64,000 nt of DNA, taken from NCBI GenBank assembly GCA_963700705.1, contig CAVOYQ010000007.1, forward strand, positions 184,995 through 248,994, written 5' to 3'. Positions within the stretch are counted from its first letter, which is position 1; every line of letters begins with the position of its first letter. This DNA is from JAHEFT01 sp963700705 (GTDB taxonomy: Bacteria > Pseudomonadota > Gammaproteobacteria > Xanthomonadales > SZUA-36). This document shows, one piece after another, positions 1-9,160 of this stretch. The notes below the pieces were generated by a model, which was given only the letters and a program-made list of their open reading frames with translations, ran no database searches and was not told the DNA's origin. The position numbers and the translations under genes are program-made.

Positions 1-1074
1 TTCATCAAGCAGGCGCATGATGGCCTGCTGGTTTTTCTGGTTCTGCATCCCGGCTTCTATGGCCCGCTGCCTTTCTGCGCTCAGGAAAGACCGCACCATC
101 AAAGAAATGGATACCAGGATGACGATGAGCGCCAGCGACCCGGACCACAGGGATGGCCACAGCCGGTTGCCGGAACGATGAAGAACGTCATCAGCAACTT
201 GCCGGGAAAGACTGAACACCTCCAGACCGTCGACGAAGATTTCATCAGCGGCGCCACGCACCGCCAGGATGTCACTGGATGAGGCCAGGATGATGTCGAG
301 TTGCGGCCGGGCGTTGTCGTAAACCAGGCGGGCCTGGCTAAGCGCTTTCATTGCGGCGGCGTTTTGCACCTGGGTGACCCCGACGCTCCGGCTGCCTTGT
401 AACAGGGCATCCATGGTCTGTTCAAGATAGGTGACTTCCTGGGAAAAACTGTCCGCCGCGGCGACTGATCCCGCTCCGCCGCGTAACATTTCCCTGATGT
501 GGCGCAAAATCCGGTCTGTCAGCACCAGTTGCCTTCCGGCAACGAACAGCTGGTTGCTGGGGGCATTGGCCTTGGTCAACTCCCTGACCGCCTGGTCACT
601 GAGTTCCTGGATCTCGGGAATGGCCTCAATGAACGTTTTACTCGCAGCCGCGAGTTCCAGCACCAATGCTTCACGCTCAAGGATGCTTTGCGCGTTGACT
701 TCCATCCGGGTCCAGGCCTTATCCAGTCCGGACAGCGTCTGCGACATAGAATTTGGCAAGGCTGGCAGGGAACGAAGCGGATCGCCGTGGATCAGCGTGT
801 CAACGCCATCGGAAATGATTCCGGTGGAATCTCCCAGTTGGATGAAGGCACTGCTGTTGCCGTCCACCGCTTCGGTGGCTGACTTGGCCAACTGCTGGGA
901 ATGTACCTGCAAGTCGGTCGACAACCGGATCCATTCCTGTTCGTTCCGGCTCTCCTTGGTGATCAGGAAAAATGTGACGGCGACAAAGGCCAGTAACAGG
1001 ACCAGGAATCCAACCATCGCGTAAAGTCGGCCGGACTTTTGTGGGGTAACGCTCTTGAAGTTGGTCGATGTCAT
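1..1074 (-). CDS. pilJ: PilJ-like type IV pilus methyl-accepting chemotaxis protein (partial, 3' end outside window)
   Basis: The leftward frame from the ATG at 1074 stays open to the window edge, giving the first ~358 residues. A short cytoplasmic N-terminus is followed by a hydrophobic segment (about residues 17-37) and a long polar, helical sensor region. A second membrane segment lies near residues 320-345, and HAMP and signalling domains would follow off-window. This is the layout of PilJ, the transducer that feeds the Pil-Chp chemosensory system controlling twitching motility and cAMP. It lies directly downstream of pilI and pilG in the same direction, the usual order. The family call rests on architecture and context because the diagnostic C-terminal signalling hairpin is not in the window. 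Confidence 0.85.
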   Translation of the reverse strand, partial: MTSTNFKSVTPQKSGRLYAMVGFLVLLLAFVAVTFFLITKESRNEQEWIRLSTDLQVHSQQLAKSATEAVDGNSSAFIQLGDSTGIISDGVDTLIHGDPLRSLPALPNSMSQTLSGLDKAWTRMEVNAQSILEREALVLELAAASKTFIEAIPEIQELSDQAVRELTKANAPSNQLFVAGRQLVLTDRILRHIREMLRGGAGSVAAADSFSQEVTYLEQTMDALLQGSRSVGVTQVQNAAAMKALSQARLVYDNARPQLDIILASSSDILAVRGAADEIFVDGLEVFSLSRQVADDVLHRSGNRLWPSLWSGSLALIVILVSISLMVRSFLSAERQRAIEAGMQNQKNQQAIMRLLDE

Positions 1075-1144
1075 TTTTTCTTGCCCCTTATCGGGCTTGA
1101 GGAGAAATCCCTTCTGGCGCACACGGTTCTTCCGAAACCTGGTG

Positions 1145-1693
1145 TCAGCTCGCCGCGCCATTGAGAAACTCCGTCGAATTGAAAAGTTGATCGAGATTCA
1201 GTTCATGCCAGGCCTCAGACCCCATTTTATACTGCCTGCTCACAATGCCGTTCAGCGCGGAATCGGGCGGTAATTCTGCTGGCTCCGAATCGCTTTCCAG
1301 GAAATGACGTTGTCCGAATACCTCGTCGATCAGCAGACCGATGGGCGCCTTGTTGAGGCTGGTTGCGAGCAACCGGCTGCGCGCGGTAATGGGTGTCCGG
1401 ACTCCGGTCAGGAACCGGGCAAGATCGACAACTGTGAGGAGTTCGCCGCGGACATTCGCCAGGCCGGTGATCCAGGACTTGGCGCCGGGAACCGGCGTGG
1501 ATTGCGGGTAGGGCAAAATCTCGTGGATGCGATTGATATTGCACGCCAGCCTTGACCCCCCCATGCCAAAGGTGACGCCGCTCCATTCCGTGGAGGGCCC
1601 GCTACCTTTGCCGGCGCCGGGAGCGAAACTCGCGCTGCGCTTTTCATACTCGATCAGCTTTGCAAACGCGGCATTTTTGCCATTCAGATTCAT
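1145..1693 (-). CDS. pilI: PilI, CheW-like adaptor of the Pil-Chp chemosensory system
   Basis: 182 residues from the ATG at 1693; an in-frame ATG at 1705 is the alternative start. A CheW-like domain fills about residues 35-165, with the recognisable stretches WITGLANVRGEL and VVDLARFL and, later, LLIDEVFGQRHF. CheW-type adaptors couple a chemoreceptor (here PilJ) to the histidine kinase ChpA. It sits between pilG and pilJ, about 50 bp after pilG, on one apparent transcript. Confidence 0.9.
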   Translation of the reverse strand: MNLNGKNAAFAKLIEYEKRSASFAPGAGKGSGPSTEWSGVTFGMGGSRLACNINRIHEILPYPQSTPVPGAKSWITGLANVRGELLTVVDLARFLTGVRTPITARSRLLATSLNKAPIGLLIDEVFGQRHFLESDSEPAELPPDSALNGIVSRQYKMGSEAWHELNLDQLFNSTEFLNGAAS

Positions 1694-1741
1694 CCGTCCC
1701 TTCACTTTCCCTGTTCGTGGAACTTCGCTTTTCAGCGAGGA

Positions 1742-2158
1742 TCAAGTGGCCGCGTGCTGTGCCACAGCTGCGAGCAACTCCTCTTTGGTAAATGGTTTCG
1801 TCAGGTAGAGATCAGAGCCCACGACACGTCCGCGGGCCTGGTCAAACAGGCCGTCCTTACTGGTCAGCATGACAACCGGAGTAGACCGGTAATTGGCGTT
1901 GTTCTTGATGATGGCGCAGGTCTGGTAACCGTCCAGCCTGGGCATCATGATATCGACGAAAATGAGATCGGGATTGTGTCGTGCAACCATGGACAAGGCT
2001 TCGAATCCGTTTTCAGCGGTCACGACATCATAGCCTTCAGCGGTCAGCATGGTTTCCGCCGAGCGCCTGATCGTCGAACTGTCATCGACGACAAGAATAC
2101 GTATGCGTGCCGGGGTGGCGCTGCCGTTCATTTTTCCCGAGTTGTGTTCTTCAGTCAT
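1742..2158 (-). CDS. pilG: PilG-type single-domain response regulator
   Basis: 138-residue receiver-only protein. It has the acidic pair D25/D26 (LVVDDSSTIRR), the phospho-acceptor D69 in FVDIMMPRLDGYQTC and the conserved lysines in MLTSKDG and LTKPF. The DIMMPRLDGYQTC and KNN stretches are typical of PilG, the phosphorylation target of ChpA that promotes pilus extension. ATG 2158 is preferred over ATG 2176 because a purine-rich stretch precedes it. It is the first gene of the leftward pil group and diverges from gshB. The second regulator, pilH, usually found between pilG and pilI, is absent here. Confidence 0.88.
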   Translation of the reverse strand: MTEEHNSGKMNGSATPARIRILVVDDSSTIRRSAETMLTAEGYDVVTAENGFEALSMVARHNPDLIFVDIMMPRLDGYQTCAIIKNNANYRSTPVVMLTSKDGLFDQARGRVVGSDLYLTKPFTKEELLAAVAQHAAT

Positions 2159-2397
2159 AAATCCATCCCTGGTCATTCCGCCTGATAAGGGCGCTTACAT
2201 GCGCCCGAACGTGAACACTGCCCGGCCGATTTTATTCGGCTGGGACGTTCTAGTCTACCACTTTCACATGCAGTTTCCAGTACTAACAACAGCTTATGGA
2301 AAAAAGCTAATATATATACTTGAAAAGAATGCTGGAATAGCAGACCTGCAAATCCGATAATAATGGCCAAATCAGGCTTGGAATCAAGGATGGTTTT

Positions 2398-3366
2398 ATG
2401 AGCAAGGCTCGTAATGCAAACGGAACACGCTTGAAAACCGGCGTGGTGATGGATCCGATATCCGGCATCACCACCTACAAGGATTCAACTTTTGCGATGC
2501 TTTTGGAAGCGCAGCGCAGGGGTCATGAAATCTGGTACATGGAGCCTTCAGACCTGACCATCAGGGATGGAAATGCGCTTGGCCACATGAGGCCACTGTC
2601 GGTCAGGGACAACAGGGATGACTGGTTCACGCTGGGTGAGAGCGAGAACCGGGCGCTGGCGGACCTGGACATGATCCTGATGCGCAAAGACCCGCCTTTC
2701 GACATGGACTATGTCTACACAACTTACATACTGGACCTGGCTGAACAAGCCGGTTCCAGGGTCGTGAACAGACCGCAGGCGCTGCGTGACGCCAACGAGA
2801 AATGCTTCATCACCCAATTCCCGCAGTGTTGTGTGCCGTCTCTCATTACCCGCAACTCGGGCGAAATCAAGGCGTTCGTAAAGGAACACGGCCTGTCCGT
2901 GGTCAAGCCGCTTGACGGCATGGGTGGCGAGTCCATTTTCCAGGTACAGCCAACCGACCCGAACCTGAACGTCATACTCGAAACCATTACGTCCAGGAAC
3001 CGCGAACTGGTGATGGTTCAACGGTATATCCCGGAGATCACCCAGGGTGACAAACGCGTCCTGGTGGTCAATGGAGAACCGGTGCCTTACGCCCTTGCAC
3101 GCATTCCGGGGGCGGGTGATTTCAGGGGCAACCTGGCGAAAGGCGGAACCGGGAAGGGCGTGCCGCTGAGCGAGCGCGATTACTGGATTTGCGGGCAGGT
3201 GGCGCCCGAACTCAAACGTCGCGGCATCGTTTTCGCGGGCCTGGACATCATCGGCGACTGGCTGACCGAAATCAACGTGACCAGTCCGACCTGTATACGG
3301 GAACTGGATTCGCAATACAGTCTGAATATTGCCGGCAAAATGTTCGATGCGCTCGAGGCGCTGTGA
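2398..3366 (+). CDS. gshB: Glutathione synthetase
   Basis: 322 residues, close to the usual ~316. Joins gamma-glutamylcysteine and glycine with ATP to make glutathione in the cytosol. The N-terminal domain has GVVMDPISGITTYKDST, where the family has a similar GIVMDPI start. The ATP-grasp region contains VVKPLDGMGGESIF, RELVMVQRYIPEI and, near the end, GLDIIGDWLTEINVTSPT. Divergent from pilG and overlapping the start of tonB by one base (TGATG). The gshB-tonB-(yqgE, yqgF) neighbourhood matches that of Pseudomonas. Confidence 0.97.
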   Translation: MSKARNANGTRLKTGVVMDPISGITTYKDSTFAMLLEAQRRGHEIWYMEPSDLTIRDGNALGHMRPLSVRDNRDDWFTLGESENRALADLDMILMRKDPPFDMDYVYTTYILDLAEQAGSRVVNRPQALRDANEKCFITQFPQCCVPSLITRNSGEIKAFVKEHGLSVVKPLDGMGGESIFQVQPTDPNLNVILETITSRNRELVMVQRYIPEITQGDKRVLVVNGEPVPYALARIPGAGDFRGNLAKGGTGKGVPLSERDYWICGQVAPELKRRGIVFAGLDIIGDWLTEINVTSPTCIRELDSQYSLNIAGKMFDALEAL

Positions 3367-4229
3367 TGAATTCAGGCGGCTATACAACCTGGACCCAGGA
3401 CCGGTTCATGTTGTTCCTGGTGTTGGCTGTTGCACTCCACCTGCTGCTCCTTTTCGGAATACATTTCGGCGTGTCGCTGAACCCGGTGCCGCGCCTGGCT
3501 GACACGCTGGACGTGGTGTTGGTCCAGTGGCGGTCTGAAACCGAGCCCGACAAGGCAGATTACCTGGCCCAGGCCTCGCAAAAAGGCGGGGGCGAGACTA
3601 CCGAGAAAACCCGGCCTTCGGAACCGGTCAGCGGTGAGATTCCCACGCCCCGCGACGGGCAGGATCCCATGCAGTCGGTTCAGCAGACCCCGGCGCCGGA
3701 GGTTGAACTGCGTGAAATCGTCGCGGTTGAAACGGCAAACGCTTCGCCACTTCAACCGACTACAGTTGAACAACCGGAAACGGAACTGCCCAGTGCCGCG
3801 CAACTGATGCAGCAGAGCCAGGAGATCGCCAGCCTGCACCAGGAAATAAGCCGGCAGCGCCAGACCAGTTCACGCTTACCCAGGAAGAAATTCATCTCTG
3901 CAAATACCCGGGAATACGAATTTGCCAGTTACATGAGCGCCTGGGTGTCCAAAGTCGAACGCGTCGGCAATTTGAATTACCCCAGTGAACTGAGGCAGAA
4001 GATGTTGCATGGCGATCTGATCCTGGCCGTGGGCATCCATGAAAACGGTACGGTCGAGAGTGTCAACGTCCGGCGCAGCTCCGGTATCCCGGAGATTGAC
4101 CGGGCGGCGATCAATATCGTGCAAATGGCGGCGCCCTATTCCCCGCTGCCGGAAAACATCACGGATCGTGTGGATATTCTGTATATCACCCGGACCTGGA
4201 GATTCGAGACCGGTTTCGGGGTGGAGTAG
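3366..4229 (+). CDS. TonB-family energy transducer
   Basis: 287 residues. A short N-terminus leads into one membrane helix (about residues 15-36, MLFLVLAVALHLLLLFGIHF), then a long Pro/Gln/Glu-rich periplasmic linker, then a TonB C-terminal domain. The C-terminal domain shows YPSELRQKMLHGDLILAVGIHENGTV and SSGIPEIDRAA. Such proteins carry proton-motive energy from ExbBD to outer-membrane receptors; the gshB-linked paralogue in Pseudomonas (TonB3) is tied to twitching motility, which would fit the pil genes next door. The start overlaps the gshB stop. The TAG stop is part of the GTAGGAGCG repeat that follows. Confidence 0.85.
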   Translation: MNSGGYTTWTQDRFMLFLVLAVALHLLLLFGIHFGVSLNPVPRLADTLDVVLVQWRSETEPDKADYLAQASQKGGGETTEKTRPSEPVSGEIPTPRDGQDPMQSVQQTPAPEVELREIVAVETANASPLQPTTVEQPETELPSAAQLMQQSQEIASLHQEISRQRQTSSRLPRKKFISANTREYEFASYMSAWVSKVERVGNLNYPSELRQKMLHGDLILAVGIHENGTVESVNVRRSSGIPEIDRAAINIVQMAAPYSPLPENITDRVDILYITRTWRFETGFGVE

Positions 4230-4249
4230 GAGCGAATTCATTCGCGAAT
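4226..4249. repeat. REP half-element GTAGGAGCGAATTCATTCGC
   Basis: A single copy of the window's commonest short repeat, GTAGGAGCGAATTCATTCGC followed by GAATAAAT. It is partly self-complementary (GAAT...ATTC, GCGAAT...ATTCGC). Related copies lie at 18976-19037, 31328-31350, 49909-50012 and 57073-57609. Resembles Pseudomonas/Xanthomonad REP sequences. The TAG inside GTAGG is the stop codon of tonB. Confidence 0.75.
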
Positions 4250-4264
4250 AAATTTCTAAACACC

Positions 4265-4846
4265 TCAGGTTTCTTCGGGACCGATCCACTTTTTGACCCT
4301 GGGAGCCCGGTACGCTGAAAACCGGTCCAGCAGCGCCCCGGGTGAATCGTCCATCATCATCATTGAACGGTATTCCTCTTTGACGAATCGCTGTTCGATG
4401 GCGCTTTCCAGGAAGGCAAAAAGGGAATCGTAATACGAGGCAACATTCAGCAACCCACAGGGTTTTTCATGGAAACCGAGCTGGGCCCAGGTGAGCATTT
4501 CGAAGATTTCCTCGATGGTTCCCCAACCCCCGGGAAGCGCAATGAATCCGTCGGAGAGCTCGGCCATTTTGGCCTTGCGCTCGTGCATGGAGGCCACGAC
4601 AAACAATTCATCGAGGCCGGTATGCGATACCTCCCGGGTGGCCAGGCTGCGCGGAATCACGCCGCTCACTTTGCCACCGCGCTCCAGCACGGCGTCCGCC
4701 ACCGCGCCCATCACGCCAACACTGGCGCCGCCGTAGACCAGCCCCAGCCCTCGTGCTGCCAGTTCAAACCCGAGCCGGCGTGCGGACTCCCGGTAGTCCG
4801 GCAGCAGGCCCGGGCTGGAACCGCAATAAACGCAAATGGTCTTCAT
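4265..4846 (-). CDS. LOG family protein (TIGR00730), putative nucleoside 5'-monophosphate phosphoribohydrolase
   Basis: 193 residues with a Rossmann-like fold. It has the N-terminal ICVYCGSSPG, the glycine-rich LVYGGASVGVMG, and the hallmark PGGWGTIEEIFE catalytic/nucleotide motif. Family members release ribose 5-phosphate from nucleoside monophosphates (cytokinin activation in plants; AMP or other NMP cleavage in bacteria). Last gene of the leftward set yqgE-ruvX-glycosylase-LOG, 4 bp after the glycosylase. The substrate in this organism cannot be read from sequence. Confidence 0.9.
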   Translation of the reverse strand: MKTICVYCGSSPGLLPDYRESARRLGFELAARGLGLVYGGASVGVMGAVADAVLERGGKVSGVIPRSLATREVSHTGLDELFVVASMHERKAKMAELSDGFIALPGGWGTIEEIFEMLTWAQLGFHEKPCGLLNVASYYDSLFAFLESAIEQRFVKEEYRSMMMMDDSPGALLDRFSAYRAPRVKKWIGPEET

Positions 4847-4850
4847 CAGA

Positions 4851-5357
4851 TCACCCCACTTCCTGTTTGAGCAGGATTGCCCAGGCCTTTGTTTTCTGTT
4901 CCATGCTCAAGGCGGCATGAGCCGGGCTGGTTGAAGGCAGGCGGACCAATTCGAGACTCGCGGAAGTTGCGTCAAGCCCGGGCAACACGTGTTTCCGGTA
5001 GATCGATTCCGATTTGGCGCCGTTGAAAAATACGCGGTGGATTTGTGGGTGGTCGATATAAAACCGTTGAAAGTCATTGCTGACGATGGTTTTCCCGTCG
5101 ATGTCCGAGTCCAGGCTGCCTTTTCGGAAACAGGCTTTGAGGACATCCCAGACCGCGATGCGGTTTTGCAGGAGTTGTTGCACCAACTGCTCGTAATCCG
5201 TCGCGGTCAGGTTGAACAGCGTGCTGACGATCGGCCAGAAACCGTTGCGCGGATGAGCATAATAGCGTTGCTGCGCCAGGGACTCCCGGCCGGGCATGCT
5301 GCCGAGGATCAGCAGCCTCGCGTCCGGATGGCTGATGGGCGGAAATCCCGTGATCAC
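4851..5357 (-). CDS. DNA-deoxyinosine (hypoxanthine) glycosylase, uracil-DNA-glycosylase superfamily
   Basis: 168 residues. The N-terminus carries a UDG-superfamily motif, LLILGSMPGRESL, followed by YYAHPRNGFWPI. The C-terminal motif is RLPSTSPAHA. These match the family 6 hypoxanthine-DNA glycosylases, which excise deaminated adenine from DNA. The start overlaps the ruvX stop (ATGA), so the two are co-translated. Placement beside LOG and RuvX suggests a nucleotide or DNA maintenance operon; that is inference. Confidence 0.85.
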   Translation of the reverse strand: MITGFPPISHPDARLLILGSMPGRESLAQQRYYAHPRNGFWPIVSTLFNLTATDYEQLVQQLLQNRIAVWDVLKACFRKGSLDSDIDGKTIVSNDFQRFYIDHPQIHRVFFNGAKSESIYRKHVLPGLDATSASLELVRLPSTSPAHAALSMEQKTKAWAILLKQEVG

Positions 5358-5794
5358 GATAAAGTCTCCAGCCAGCTTTCCAGGATCAACCGGGCCGCCA
5401 CGGCGTCCAGTTGGCCTGCGTCTTTCCGGCGCAGGCTTCCACTGGACCTGAGTTCCACGAAGCGGCTCTGGGCAGCCTGCGAACTCAGACGTTCATCCAC
5501 GAACACGACTTCCAGCGAATAACGATTGTGCAGGGAGCCGCCAAAACGGCGTGCGGCGCGGGACATGTCGGTTTCTTCGCCTTGTGCACTGACCGGCAGT
5601 CCAACCACGAGGAGCGTTGGTTGCCACTCCTTGACCAGGCGGTCGATGGCCGGCCAGTCCGGCTTCTTTCCATGCCGGATGGTTTCCAGGGCGCTCGCGG
5701 TATGGGTTGCCGTCTGGCCTACGGCCACGCCAATGCGGCGCAAACCAAAATCAAAACCGAGAATGTAACCGCGGGGTATCGCGGAATCAGGCAT
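5354..5794 (-). CDS. ruvX: Putative pre-16S rRNA nuclease / Holliday junction resolvase-like YqgF
   Basis: 146 residues from the ATG at 5794, which overlaps the 3' end of yqgE by 8 bp. RNase H-like fold with ILGFDFGLRRIGVAVG at the N-terminus, VVGLPVSAQGEET in the middle and VVFVDERLSS and KDAGQLDAVAARLIL at the end. YqgF matures the 5' end of 16S rRNA and is near-universal. The frame stays open upstream of 5794, but only from here does the protein match the family length. Confidence 0.95.
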   Translation of the reverse strand: MPDSAIPRGYILGFDFGLRRIGVAVGQTATHTASALETIRHGKKPDWPAIDRLVKEWQPTLLVVGLPVSAQGEETDMSRAARRFGGSLHNRYSLEVVFVDERLSSQAAQSRFVELRSSGSLRRKDAGQLDAVAARLILESWLETLS

Positions 5795-6368
5795 GCCCGG
5801 CTTCCGAAAGGAGCTGGTCAACACGGATGCCCAGCCGGCCCAGTGCGCTGTCGAATCGGTTTGGCACCGGCAAGTCAAACACGATGTCCGTATCGGCGGA
5901 AACCGAGAGCCAGGCATTGGCGAGCATTTCGCCCTCCAGCTGTCCGCCGCCCCAACCGGCATAGCCCAGGGCCACGATGTATTTTTCCGGACCTGAACCG
6001 GTCGCGATGGCGGCCAGGACATCGCGGGATGTGGTGACCATGATTTCCTGGCCGACTTTCATGCTGGACTCGTAGCCGTCCCGCGGGCTGTGTATGACGA
6101 AGCCGCGGTCCGGGGCCACCGGTCCGCCTTCGAGCACCGCGAGTTTGCGGATCGACTCGTCACGGCATTCGATTTTCAGTTGAGACAAAATCTCGCCCAG
6201 CGTGAAACTGGACATGCGGTTGATCGTAATGCCGATCGCGCCCTCCGCATTGTGCTGGCACAGCAGAGTCACGCTTCCGGCGAAATTGGAGTCCACCATG
6301 CCGGGCATGGCGATCAGCATCTGCCGCTCCAGGTATCCGGCCGATTCAGTTTTCGTTTCAACACCCAT
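5787..6368 (-). CDS. algH: YqgE/AlgH family protein
   Basis: 193 residues, family length ~187. Typical stretches are LERQMLIAMPGMVDSNFAGSV near the N-terminus, GAIGITINR, LEGGPVAPDRGFVIH and YVALGYAGWGGGQLEGE. The biochemical role is unknown; in Pseudomonas it affects alginate regulation. First gene of the leftward yqgE-ruvX operon, an arrangement conserved across gammaproteobacteria. It diverges from trmB across a ~60-bp gap. Confidence 0.95.
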   Translation of the reverse strand: MGVETKTESAGYLERQMLIAMPGMVDSNFAGSVTLLCQHNAEGAIGITINRMSSFTLGEILSQLKIECRDESIRKLAVLEGGPVAPDRGFVIHSPRDGYESSMKVGQEIMVTTSRDVLAAIATGSGPEKYIVALGYAGWGGGQLEGEMLANAWLSVSADTDIVFDLPVPNRFDSALGRLGIRVDQLLSEAGHA

Positions 6369-6430
6369 GATGTCCAGATTGGGCGTTCATTGAACATTTT
6401 TCAAGTCTCGCTTGCTACAATAGCGCGATC

Positions 6431-7153
6431 ATGGCCAGCAACAGTATCCAGGCAGAATCGAGTTCCGGCGAAGCGCGCGACAGGCGCCATGTCCGCAGTT
6501 TCGTGCTGCGTGCGGGCCGCCTCACCGAAGGCCAGAAACGCGCATTGGAAGAGCTATGGCCGGTCCACGGCCTGCCTGAATGCGGTGATTCTCTGGACCT
6601 GGCCGGATTGTTTGGCAACGATCACCCGGTGATCATGGAAATCGGTTTCGGTAACGGCGAGGCCACCTGGCAAATGGCCGCCGCACATCCCGAAGAAAAT
6701 TACCTGGCCGTGGAAGTACACAGGCCCGGCGTCGGGCACTTGCTGCTGAAGCTTGAAGAACACGGGATCAACAACGTCCGCATCGCTTGCGAAGACGCGG
6801 TGGAACTGCTGCGCAAGCGGATCGGGGCGGAGTCCCTGTCGGGTGTCAGAATTTATTTCCCGGACCCCTGGCCCAAAAAAAGGCATTATAAGCGGCGGAT
6901 CATCCAGGCGGGATTCATCGGGCTGCTGGCGGAAAAAATGCGGCCCGGCGGTATTCTGCACCTGGCGACGGATTGGGCGCCGTACGCGGAACATATGCTT
7001 GAAGTGATGCACACCAGCCGGGATTTCGAGAATTTATCGCCAGCCGGCCAATTTGTGCCAAGACCGGCCTGGCGCCCGGAGACCAAGTACGAAAAGCGGG
7101 GCGAACGCCTGGGACATGGCGTATTCGACCTGCTTTTCAGGCGAACTGCCTGA
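6431..7153 (+). CDS. trmB: tRNA (guanine-N7-)-methyltransferase
   Basis: 240 residues. SAM-dependent methylation of G46 in tRNA variable loops. Seen: RSFVLRAGRLTEGQ, MEIGFGNGEATW (SAM motif I), NYLAVEVHRPGVG and IYFPDPWPKKRHYKRR, the last a strong TrmB signature. It is followed by a permease gene whose start is 19 bp after the stop. Confidence 0.97.
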   Translation: MASNSIQAESSSGEARDRRHVRSFVLRAGRLTEGQKRALEELWPVHGLPECGDSLDLAGLFGNDHPVIMEIGFGNGEATWQMAAAHPEENYLAVEVHRPGVGHLLLKLEEHGINNVRIACEDAVELLRKRIGAESLSGVRIYFPDPWPKKRHYKRRIIQAGFIGLLAEKMRPGGILHLATDWAPYAEHMLEVMHTSRDFENLSPAGQFVPRPAWRPETKYEKRGERLGHGVFDLLFRRTA

Positions 7154-7172
7154 GCAGGAGAGAAGCGGCTGG

Positions 7173-9012
7173 ATGGAAACCGGACTGACACTTTCGACTG
7201 ATATGGTCCTGGTCCTGGTTTTGTTGACCGCTACCATCGGCCTGTTTGTTTCCGAACTGGTCCGGGTCGATATCGCGGCGATCTTGGTCATGGTCGCCAT
7301 CGGGCTGACCGGCCTGGTGCCTTCTTCGGACCTGTTCAACGGGTTTGCATCCAATGCGGTGCTTTCCATCATCGCGGTCATGATCATAGGGGCCGGGTTG
7401 GACCGGACGGGTGTGATGACGGTGATTTCAGCCTTTATCCTGAGAGTAGGCGGGATGACGGCAACCCGGATTGTGCCGCTGGTTTCCCTGACGGTCGGCC
7501 TGATTTCAGGCGTCATGCAGAACGTCGGCGCCACCGCCCTGTTCATGCCCGTGATGTCCCGGGTTTCGTCCCGCACCAGGATCCCCCTGTCACGGCTCCT
7601 GATGCCGATGGGAACCTGCGCGATTCTCGGCGGAACGCTGACCATGGTGGGTTCCTCGCCGCTGATCCTGCTGAACGACCTGATCGAAAATGCAAACCAG
7701 AGTTTGCCACCCGGCGTCCAGACCCTGCAGACGTTTCACTTGTTTGACGTCGCCCCGGTGGGCATTGCCCTGCTGACGTCTGGAATTCTGTACTTTGCGC
7801 TGGCCGGCAAGTTTCTGCTCCCGAGCATTACCGAAAAAGCCAGCGGAGTTCCGGCCAAGACCCAAAGCTATTTTGCCGATGTCTATGGTATCAAAGGGGA
7901 TATTTACGAATTGCTGGTGACTGTCGACAGCCCCCTGGTCGGCATGACGATCGCGGATGCCGAGAAGATGGAAGGCGCACCGATGTTGCTGGCGATCCGG
8001 AATACCGACGAACCGAGGCTGGCGCCGCCGGCGGATGAGATGATCTGGGTCGGCACCATTCTCGGAGTCATGGGTACGCGGGATGTCGTGGGCCAGTTCG
8101 CGCTGGATAATCAATGCCGTGTGCAACCGCAATTGCGGACTTTTGGTGGCCTCTTCAATCCGAGCAGGGCCGGAATTTCCGAGGTCGTGATTCCGCCGGG
8201 TTCCCGACTGGTCGGGCAGACCGTTGGTGGTGCAAGGCTGCGGACCCGATACGGCATCAGCGTGCTGGCCATCAACCGCAGGGGAGAGGCTTTGACCGCT
8301 AGGTGTGCGGGACACGATGCTCGAGACCGGTGACTGCCTGGTGTCACACAGCACCTGGCGCGACCTGGCCGCCGTCGGCAAGGAACGGGATTTTGTCGTG
8401 GCGACCGATATTCCAACGGAAGAGCAGCGCCCCCAGAAAGTAGCCCATGCGCTGATCTTCTTCGGGATCGCCATGGGCATGATCATCTTCACGGACTACC
8501 GCCTGTCCATTGCGCTGTTGGTCGGCGCGATGGGCATGGTGCTGTCCGGGGTGATCAGCATGGATGCAGCCTACCGGTCGGTAAGCTGGAAAACGGTGTT
8601 CCTGCTGGCCAGCCTGATCCCGCTGGGGCAGGCGATGGAAAGAACCGGGACCGCCGCGTGGATTGCCCAGCAAATCATGTCTATCCTCGGCAATGTGCCC
8701 GAAATTACGATCCAGGTGGCCCTGGCGGTCCTGGCGACGATCTTCAGTCTCGTCATGTCAAATGTCGGCGCGACCACGATCCTGGTGCCCATCGCTGTCA
8801 GCATCGCGCTCGCCACCGGCGCTGATCCGACGATGTATGCGCTGATCATCGCGCTTTCCACTTCCAACGCATTCATTTTGCCGACCCACCAGGTCAATGC
8901 GCTGATCATGGGCCCGGGAGGCTACCGGGTCGCCGATTTCATCCGGGTGGGAACACCGATGAGCGTGATTTTCATCGCGGTCATGCTGGCCGTTGTCAAC
9001 CTGCTATTCTAG
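7173..9012 (+). CDS. SLC13/CitT-type permease with two central TrkA-C domains (one frame break at ~8304)
   Basis: Reads METGLTLSTDMV from ATG 7173. It then shows an anion-permease half with membrane helices, a cytoplasmic stretch with two TrkA-C-like domains (GDIYELLVTVDSPLVGMTI and ISEVVIPPGSRLVGQTV), and a second membrane half ending near NLLF. The frame changes at about 8304: one frame ends shortly after AINRRGEALTAR, and homology resumes one base later as VRDTMLETGDCLV, which equals one extra base. Total about 612 residues, the normal size for divalent anion:Na+ symporters of this kind. Substrate unknown (sulfate, dicarboxylate or similar). Probably intact in the cell. The TAG stop abuts an inverted repeat. 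Confidence 0.82.
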
Positions 9013-9119
9013 GGAGGGCGCCTTTGCGGGCACTCCGCCCCGTTTCAGCTCACTCATTGGGAATCAACCCAACCACGTTCGCCAAAGCCGGGCCGGAGTG
9101 CCCGCAAAGACTCCCTCCC
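9012..9119. repeat. Long imperfect inverted repeat after the permease gene
   Basis: Two ~30-bp arms, 9012-9041 and 9090-9119, share GGGAGGG, TTTGCGGGCACTCC and a GC-rich end in opposite orientation, separated by ~48 bp. It could act as a terminator-like RNA hairpin or be a mobile repeat. Its left edge contributes the last base of the permease's TAG stop. No other full copy is in the window. Confidence 0.6.
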
Positions 9120-9160
9120 GGCCGTGTATAATTGGATAAAAGCCTTCTGGGATCGAGTCG

